Shown piece by piece: positions 59,156 through 64,000 of a stretch of 64,000 bases of DNA. Source of the stretch: JAYSYM01 sp964543475. GTDB taxonomy: Bacteria > Bdellovibrionota > Bdellovibrionia > Bdellovibrionales > JAMPXM01. The notes beneath the pieces are model-generated. The model ran no database searches. It saw only the letters and a program-made list of their open reading frames with translations, and was not told where the DNA came from. Numbering within the stretch: position 1 is the first letter of the stretch; each line of letters opens with the position of its first letter. The translations under genes were made by a program, and so were the position numbers. The stretch spans positions 62,001 to 126,000 of the forward strand of contig CAZIYJ010000005.1 of the NCBI GenBank assembly GCA_964543475.1, read 5' to 3'.

Positions 59156-60495
59156 TGAACGATCTCGCCGTAAAGAACTGTTGGGAATGCTTCTTTGACG
59201 AAGACTTTGCGAGTTTGGCCAATCAATGATTTCGCGTCTGCATCCGGCACGTCAATGAACGTTAATTTGTTCTGAGTTGTGCGGCCGCAAACTTTATTTT
59301 CGCCCTCTTTGTGCTCTTCGATAAGAACTTCAACGGTTGCACCATCGAATTTTTTGGCCATTTCAAAAGTAATTTCACGTTGGCGATTTAAAAGTTCATT
59401 GAGCCTTCGGAACTTTGTTGGCTCATCCAGCTGATCAGTAAACTTCGCAGCCTTAGTAAATGGTCGCGGGCTATACGCAAATGCGTAAACGTTCTCATAG
59501 CGCACTTCTTCGATCAGGCTGTAAGTGTCTTTGAATTGCTCTTCCGTTTCGCCAGGGAAACCGACGATGAGATCAGTTGAAAGTGCCACGCCCGGAATGC
59601 CTTCGCGGATCATCTTAATTTTATCTAAGTATTGCTCGCGCGTGTAATTTCGATTCATGCGCGAAAGCACTTCGGTATTACCCGACTGAGCTGGCATATG
59701 GATATAATCCATGATTTTTGAGCGGTACTTTTGAGAAAGATCGATAAGCTCTTTGTTAAAATCTTTTGGATGAGGAGAAGTATATCGAATGCGCTGAATA
59801 TCTGTTTCTTCGCAAAGAACTCTTAAAAGCTCTTCAAAGTTTGCGCCGCACTCTGAACCATACGAGTTAACGTTTTGGCCAAGTAAAGTAACTTCTTTTA
59901 CTCCGCGACCAACTAGTTTTTTTACATCATCGACGAGTTCTTTTAACTGCCGGCTTCGCTCCCGGCCGCGAGTAAACGGCACCACACAAAACGTACAGAA
60001 ATTATCGCAACCCTTGCCGATATTTACGAAAGTCGAGACACCGGGGTTACGTATTAAAGTTTCGATGTTGTATGGCTTTTCGTTTTCGAATCGCGCTGAA
60101 ATAACTTTTTCGTTCGCATTATCAAGCGACTGCGCGACGATTGATGGGATCATGTCGATCGCATCAGTTCCGACAACGAAATCGAGCATCGGGATGTCTT
60201 TTGCTAACTTCCCTTTTTCTTGCTGAGCAACACAACCTGCAACCCCAATGCGAAGATCAGGGTTCTTCTTTTTCAATTCGCGGTAAGTCCCTACTTCAGA
60301 TCGAACCTTATGAACTGGTTTTTCTCGAACGCTGCATGAGTTAATGATAATTAGGCTCGCCTGTTCAGCGCTCATCACCGGAACAAAGTTATGCATCTCG
60401 AGGAGTGAGTACATTCGCTCGGTGTCGTTAACGTTCATTTGGCAGCCGTAGGTTGAGATATAAACGCCGCGGCCTTTTCCGATATCTTGATTCAA
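59152..60495 (-). CDS. miaB: tRNA-2-methylthio-N6-dimethylallyladenosine synthase
   Basis: Radical SAM methylthiotransferase acting on A37 of tRNAs that read UNN codons. 447 residues: N-terminal UPF0004 domain with Cys18 (YGCQMN), Cys54 (NSCSVRE) and Cys88 (GCVAQQE); radical-SAM cluster Cys163, Cys167, Cys170 (GCDNFCTFCVVP); C-terminal TRAM domain (VEVLIEEHKEGENKVCGRTTQNK). No miaA nearby. Heads a ~11-kb minus-strand run. Confidence 0.96.
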   Translation of the reverse strand: MNQDIGKGRGVYISTYGCQMNVNDTERMYSLLEMHNFVPVMSAEQASLIIINSCSVREKPVHKVRSEVGTYRELKKKNPDLRIGVAGCVAQQEKGKLAKDIPMLDFVVGTDAIDMIPSIVAQSLDNANEKVISARFENEKPYNIETLIRNPGVSTFVNIGKGCDNFCTFCVVPFTRGRERSRQLKELVDDVKKLVGRGVKEVTLLGQNVNSYGSECGANFEELLRVLCEETDIQRIRYTSPHPKDFNKELIDLSQKYRSKIMDYIHMPAQSGNTEVLSRMNRNYTREQYLDKIKMIREGIPGVALSTDLIVGFPGETEEQFKDTYSLIEEVRYENVYAFAYSPRPFTKAAKFTDQLDEPTKFRRLNELLNRQREITFEMAKKFDGATVEVLIEEHKEGENKVCGRTTQNKLTFIDVPDADAKSLIGQTRKVFVKEAFPTVLYGEIVQ

Positions 60496-60607
60496 ACTCG
60501 TATATCCTTTTCAGTTGAATGAAGTGGTAAAAGTGAAATCTTTTCCAGCACTTCGCCATTGTTCTGAAAGTGAAATGGAGTTATAAGTTCCATCTCTGCA
60601 TGAAGTC

Positions 60608-60633
60608 AAATAGTCAGCTATTAGGAGCTATTT
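60608..60633 (+). promoter_or_regulatory. Leader with two alternative hairpins around the ribosome binding site
   Basis: AATAG (60609-60613) can pair with CTATT (60618-60622), leaving AGGAG (60623-60627) free, or AAATAG (60608-60613) with CTATTT (60628-60633), burying AGGAG in the loop. Stems are short and AT-rich, so a switch is only suggested. Confidence 0.3.
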
Positions 60634-60634
60634 A

Positions 60635-61198
60635 ATGAATCCTCGCCTACCTACCTCGATCAAGTGGACGGAATTACCTTCGGAATTCGCCAATAAAGTC
60701 CGCAAGGTCTTTGCTGACAACTTTAAGACCGAGGCAGCCGCTGGGCGATTCATCGTTGAAGGCCGTATTTACCCTGAAGAAATTGTGATTCGTATTGGCT
60801 ATCTCGAAAATGGCCGTCTCAAGCAAGTTAACTTCGAAGCTTCATCAGCCTATTCAAAAGAAAAGGCTAACTCATTCGACAAGCTTTACCTCTGTGTCGA
60901 CGCAATCGCTAGCATGATGGAAGAGGCGTTTGCTTCTGAAACTGACGAAGATCTCGATTTTCCGCTTCACTGGCGTGAATACGATTTCGAAGGCCAGCCG
61001 GTCTTCTTGCAACATTCCACTGTGAATTCAGAACTTGAAGCAGAGGCCGATCGAATTCTCGGCGAATCTTCTGAGGGACTTTTGAAGGAAGTGATCATTG
61101 ATGACGAGTCGAAAGATGCAATGGACGCAGCTGTTGTCGACACGGATCTAGCTAAAGAAATTCAAAAGCGAATCCGCGCCGGTTTTGATCTCAACTAG
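60635..61198 (+). CDS. Conserved-looking acidic protein of unknown function
   Basis: 187 residues, cytoplasmic, acidic, no signal. The N-terminal ~125 residues look like a folded alpha/beta domain (IKWTELPSEFANKVRKVFADNFKTE, RFIVEGRIYPEEIVIRIGYLENGRLKQVNFEAS, LYLCVDAIASMMEEAF, LHWREYDFEGQPVFLQHST); the C-terminal part is a charged helix ending with KEIQKRIRAGFDLN. AGGAGC precedes the ATG. Family not recognised. Its stop overlaps the convergent gene by four bases. Confidence 0.65.
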   Translation: MNPRLPTSIKWTELPSEFANKVRKVFADNFKTEAAAGRFIVEGRIYPEEIVIRIGYLENGRLKQVNFEASSAYSKEKANSFDKLYLCVDAIASMMEEAFASETDEDLDFPLHWREYDFEGQPVFLQHSTVNSELEAEADRILGESSEGLLKEVIIDDESKDAMDAAVVDTDLAKEIQKRIRAGFDLN

Positions 61199-61674
61199 AG
61201 AGGTCTCCACTTGCAATACTCAGACTGGATGATTTGTACATCTGGCTGAGGCATTGGTAGATCTTGATCCCAAAGAGTCGAAATCTTAATCGTGTAGCTG
61301 TACTGATTAGCCGAGTCAGTTCGGCGTAACACCAATTCTGATGAACGGAAAACAGTCGGTTTTCCCACTGGGTATGAAACTCCAGCGCATTTTGGATGAT
61401 CAAGATCGCAGTTCGCAGGAAGAGTAACCCACTGATATTTTTCCATTCGATCAGTCACTTGCTCAGAGACGATTTCAACTTTATCGAGCGAGCTTATCGC
61501 TTGGCACTGACGCAAAACTTGCTGCTCAATCTTTTCAGCCATTGCTTGAGTTGTTTCTTCTTTGAAACCTTCAAGTGAACGAAGATCAAAATCGATCGTA
61601 GTTTTATTGGCGAACGCCTCGCCTGAGAACGTGAACACAGCCATAAGAATTAAAGCTAGTTTGCCTAAAGCCAT
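61195..61674 (-). CDS. Secreted Cys-containing protein of unknown function
   Basis: 159 residues from ATG 61674, supported by AGGAGG nine bases upstream; the longer frame to 61731 starts with a non-signal sequence. Signal peptide MALGKLALILMAVFTFSGEAFA. The mature protein has four Cys (RQCQ, ANCDL, PKCAG, EYCKW) likely forming two disulfides, and beta strands (TVFRSSELVLRRT, QYSYTIKISTLW). Not recognised. Periplasmic. Confidence 0.65.
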   Translation of the reverse strand: MALGKLALILMAVFTFSGEAFANKTTIDFDLRSLEGFKEETTQAMAEKIEQQVLRQCQAISSLDKVEIVSEQVTDRMEKYQWVTLPANCDLDHPKCAGVSYPVGKPTVFRSSELVLRRTDSANQYSYTIKISTLWDQDLPMPQPDVQIIQSEYCKWRPL

Positions 61675-61773
61675 CGGGGCCTCCTGGTATTTAAAGGGAA
61701 GGTACCAGAGATTCTGGAGCCAGAGGGCCAAAACCTTCTGTCATGTAAAAAATAGTAATCCAGTAACAAAAAA

Positions 61774-61794
61774 GGCGAGTGGATCACACTCGCC
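61774..61794 (-). terminator. Strong terminator of the histone-H1-like gene
   Basis: On the minus strand GGCGAGTG-TGATC-CACTCGCC (8-bp perfect stem) is followed by TTTTTTGTTAC, 32 bases after the stop at 61827. A clear rho-independent terminator, sharing its stem arm with the one at 43674-43695. Confidence 0.85.
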
Positions 61795-61826
61795 TACTTC
61801 ATGCCTTCTTGGCCTCACGCCTTCTC

Positions 61827-62648
61827 TTAGTATTCGTCTCGGTCCGAGTCCCCGCCGCTACCGACGCTATCACCAGACATTCCGCGGACTTCGTCGAGGT
61901 AGTTTTGTGCTTCCTCTTCAAATTCGTTCTCGCCTGCTGATTCATCGATTTCAAGCTCCTGGATCGCAGCCAAGAAGTCCTTTTCGTTACGAAGGTCTTT
62001 CTTCAGCATTTCAAGGTACTTATCTGGGTAACGAGCCGTTAGATCTTCGATGTAACGCTCAAGTTTACCTTCTGTGAGGATCTTTTTACGAACTTGGATC
62101 TTCTTCCAAAGAAGCAAGTAATGGAATCGGCAATAGCCATCTACAGCTGATGACTGATCACAATCGCGAACGCGGCAATAGCGACGTCCGTCAGCATCGG
62201 TCAAATAGACTTCAGTATCTTCTTCTTCAACTGGGGCTGCTGCCTCTACTGGCTCAGCGGCTGTTGGCTCAAGAATTTCGACTTCTTCAGCTTTTGGGGC
62301 CTTTGGAGCTTTTCCTGCTTTTTTCTCAACCGGTGCTGCTGCGGGCTTTGCGACCTTAGCCGCCGCCTTGTCGCCTTTTGCTTTTGAGGCTGCTGGTGCA
62401 GCTGGTTTTGCGATTTTCGCTGCAGCTTTTTTAGCCGTCGTTGGAGCAGCCGCTTTAGTTGTGGCCTTTTTTGCTGGTGGTGATGCTTTTTTAGCAGTCT
62501 TCGTTGGTGCCGCTTTTTTCTTCGGCGCCGGAGCTGATTTCTTCTTCACCGAAGACACCTTCTTCGCTGGTTTTGCAGCCTTGGAATTCTGAGTTGTTTT
62601 TTTACCGAATTTTGAAATGGCTTTAAGGGCTTTTTTGAGCTTTTGCAT
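61827..62648 (-). CDS. Histone-H1-like tail fused to a Cys/His zinc-finger domain
   Basis: 273 residues. Residues 1-120 are Lys/Ala/Pro repeats of the KKAAPKK type, as in histone H1-like nucleoid proteins. An acidic linker (EEVEILEPTAAEPVEAAAPVEEED) leads to an ordered domain (~145-240): YCRVRDCDQSSAVDGYCRFHYLLLWKK holds Cys158, Cys163, Cys173 and His176 as a C-x4-C-x9-C-x2-H zinc-site candidate, followed by helices (KLERYIEDLTARYPDKYLEML). The tail ends with an acidic Ser/Gly/Asp stretch. The N-terminus probably binds DNA or RNA; the zinc domain may bind a protein or nucleic acid partner. Has its own terminator. Confidence 0.8.
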   Translation of the reverse strand: MQKLKKALKAISKFGKKTTQNSKAAKPAKKVSSVKKKSAPAPKKKAAPTKTAKKASPPAKKATTKAAAPTTAKKAAAKIAKPAAPAASKAKGDKAAAKVAKPAAAPVEKKAGKAPKAPKAEEVEILEPTAAEPVEAAAPVEEEDTEVYLTDADGRRYCRVRDCDQSSAVDGYCRFHYLLLWKKIQVRKKILTEGKLERYIEDLTARYPDKYLEMLKKDLRNEKDFLAAIQELEIDESAGENEFEEEAQNYLDEVRGMSGDSVGSGGDSDRDEY

Positions 62649-62716
62649 AGTGAGCCAAGTTGATCGAATTCACCTATCCAGTCAAGGGCTTTAAGCCTAT
62701 GCATTCAGGGCCCGAA

Positions 62717-62746
62717 TTGACTTTTAGCAGGAGAATGACCCATTAT
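62717..62746 (+). promoter_or_regulatory. Candidate promoter of the thiolase operon
   Basis: TTGACT (62717-62722) and CATTAT (62741-62746) with an 18-base spacer; five of six and four of six consensus bases. The start point would lie about 25 bases before the thiolase ATG, leaving room for its GGGAGG. Confidence 0.45.
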
Positions 62747-62777
62747 CGGCGCCTGCTCATATTTTTCGGGAGGTCAC

Positions 62778-63953
62778 ATGGAACAGGTTTACATTTTAAG
62801 CGCAGCTCGTACTCCAATTGGTTCATTTCAAGGTGCATTTTCAGAAGTTACGGCGCCAAAACTTGGTGCGGTCGCAATTAAAGCAGCACTTGAACGTGCC
62901 GGTGTAAACCCTAACCAAGTCGGCGAAGTTATTATGGGTGAAGTTTTAACTGCCGGTGTAGGTCAGGCTCCTGCCCGCCAAGCTGCAATTTATGCTGGAG
63001 TGCCAGCCAGCGTACCAGCAATGACGATCAACAAAGTCTGTGGCTCTGGTCTAAAAGCCGTCATGTTAGCTGCAGATTCGATTGCACTTGGAAATACCAA
63101 TGTAGCAGTAGCTGGCGGCCAAGAAAATATGACTCTTGCTCCTCACCTTCTCGAAAAGTCTCGGGGCGGTTTCCGCATGGGCAATACCGAATTAAAAGAT
63201 TCGATGATCAGCGATGGTCTTTGGGACCCATACAACAATTGGCACATGGGAGCAGCTGCTGAACTTTGTGTAAAAGAAAATCAGTTCACTCGCGAATCTC
63301 AAGATGCTTTCGCGATTGAAAGCTACAAGCGTGCTCAGAAAGCTTCGAACGACGGTGTGTTCGCTAAAGAAATTGTTGCTGTTGAAGTTGCTGGCCGTAA
63401 AGGGCCGACACTCGTTGAAAAAGATGAAGAGCCTTTTAAAACTGATTTCGCAAAAGTACCAACGCTTCGTCCAGCTTTCGATAAAGCCGGGACAATCACT
63501 GCCGCAAACGCGAGTAAGATTAACGATGGTGCCGCGGCACTTGTTCTTGCAAGCGAATCATTTGTAAAAGCTAACGGCAAAAAGCCACTTGCGCGAATCG
63601 TTGCGCATGCGACTTTCGCCCAAGATCCAAAGTGGTTTACCACAGCTCCAGTTGGCGCAATTAAACTTGCCTGCGACAAAGCAAATGTAAAAGTGAGCGA
63701 TATCGATTTGTTCGAAATCAACGAAGCATTTGCAGCCGTCACGATGGTCGCGATGAAAGATTTGAATATTCCGCATGAAAAAGTAAACGTGAATGGCGGC
63801 GCAGTTGCTCTTGGTCACCCAATTGGAGCCAGCGGTGCACGTATATTAACTAGCCTCGTCCACGCGCTTGTCGCTCAAAATAAACGTTACGGCCTTGCAA
63901 CTCTTTGCATTGGCGGCGGCGAAGCTACGGCACTTATCGTGGAACGTGTATGA
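62778..63953 (+). CDS. atoB: Acetyl-CoA acetyltransferase (thiolase)
   Basis: 391 residues. Nucleophile Cys88 (INKVCGSGLKAV), GHPIGASGARI with the catalytic His, and second Cys in TLCIGGGEATAL match acetoacetyl-CoA thiolases; the usual GGGQG is GGGEAT here. Condenses or cleaves acetyl-CoA/acetoacetyl-CoA. GGGAGG six bases upstream. It overlaps the next gene (ATGA), a CoA-transferase subunit, so this looks like a ketone-body/acetoacetate or PHB operon. Confidence 0.93.
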   Translation: MEQVYILSAARTPIGSFQGAFSEVTAPKLGAVAIKAALERAGVNPNQVGEVIMGEVLTAGVGQAPARQAAIYAGVPASVPAMTINKVCGSGLKAVMLAADSIALGNTNVAVAGGQENMTLAPHLLEKSRGGFRMGNTELKDSMISDGLWDPYNNWHMGAAAELCVKENQFTRESQDAFAIESYKRAQKASNDGVFAKEIVAVEVAGRKGPTLVEKDEEPFKTDFAKVPTLRPAFDKAGTITAANASKINDGAAALVLASESFVKANGKKPLARIVAHATFAQDPKWFTTAPVGAIKLACDKANVKVSDIDLFEINEAFAAVTMVAMKDLNIPHEKVNVNGGAVALGHPIGASGARILTSLVHALVAQNKRYGLATLCIGGGEATALIVERV

Positions 63954-64000
63954 GCAAGGTTTTCTCTGATGCTCGCTCCGCAATTGACGGAGTGAAAGAC
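63950..64000 (+). CDS. Start of 3-oxoacid CoA-transferase subunit A (cut by the window edge)
   Basis: Only 17 codons are present: MSKVFSDARSAIDGVKD, which resembles the start of SCOT/AtoD-type alpha subunits (K-V-x-x-D-A-x-x-A-I/L-x-G-I-x-D). With the upstream thiolase this predicts acetoacetate activation or breakdown. Assignment rests on a short segment. Confidence 0.6.
   Translation, partial: MSKVFSDARSAIDGVKD

Noticed and set aside
62150..62592. Leu- or Ala/Phe-rich plus-strand frames opposite the histone-H1-like tail
   Set aside because: Antisense mirrors of the Lys/Ala repeat; composition is an artefact.
1..64000. CRISPR arrays, insertion sequences, prophage genes, rRNA genes and toxin-antitoxin pairs
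   Set aside because: Looked for in reading the window and none supported; only the rpiB-flanking palindrome is repeat-like.

Overview
The window looks like chromosomal DNA of a predatory-type Gram-negative bacterium of the Bdellovibrionota (Bdellovibrio-like) or a close relative. This is inferred from protein families, not from a marker gene: a TIGR02147-family regulator, lipoproteins with an unusual FQNC motif, a miaB/bifunctional-nuclease pair, many lipoproteins and secreted proteins with lipobox or Sec signals, and a complete outer-membrane toolkit (BamB, TonB-like, AsmA-like, porin-like barrel). GC content is moderate. Genes are tightly packed, with frequent ATGA or TAATG overlaps and many GTG/TTG starts. 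No rRNA, insertion sequence, prophage or CRISPR array was seen.

Layout. 0.1-7.8 kb: a tailed peroxiredoxin and kynurenine formamidase (+) converge on a minus-strand operon of a periplasmic protein, an arginase/formimidoylglutamase-family enzyme, a threonine aldolase, a large AsmA-like protein and tryptophan dioxygenase. The two tryptophan enzymes together convert Trp to kynurenine. 7.9-18.2 kb: a possible degenerate DUF692-like protein, queG, a CCA-adding enzyme, small secreted proteins, a Cys-rich protein paired with SufE, yebC, a DUF455 ferritin-like protein, a TIGR02147 regulator with a small secreted partner, and an rsuA-family pseudouridine synthase. 18.2-28.5 kb: a subtilase lipoprotein, a pteridine-type operon (SDR plus two tandem PTPS/QueD paralogues, one lacking catalytic residues), a GAF/HD-GYP protein, an orphan peptide-binding protein, two cell-surface lipoproteins and an aldehyde-dehydrogenase pseudoenzyme.

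28.6-33.4 kb: a minus operon of branched-chain amino acid dehydrogenase, YfgM-like protein, BamB, a lipoprotein and an FMN reductase. 33.7-40.8 kb: the fatty-acid synthesis cluster rpmF-fabH-fabD-fabG-acpP-fabF, then rpiB-glyA and a LytM lipoprotein. A structured spacer lies between acpP and fabF, and a long palindromic repeat flanks rpiB. 40.8-49.3 kb: a periplasmic acylase, a beta-barrel protein, a TonB-like protein, an RDD-AsmA fusion overlapping a rhomboid protease, and tRNA-Val(GAC). 49.4-60.5 kb: one long minus-strand run miaB, bifunctional nuclease, gamma-carbonic anhydrase, guaB, guaA, dnaE and two genes that together resemble a split FlgT. 60.6-64 kb: conserved unknowns, a histone-H1-like zinc-finger protein, acetyl-CoA acetyltransferase and the start of a CoA-transferase subunit.

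No single new defence or mobile system stands out. The most unusual items are the paired repeat around rpiB, the catalytically dead ALDH, the tandem PTPS pair, the degenerate DUF692-like protein, the split FlgT-like pair and the two proteins with histone-H1-like tails.
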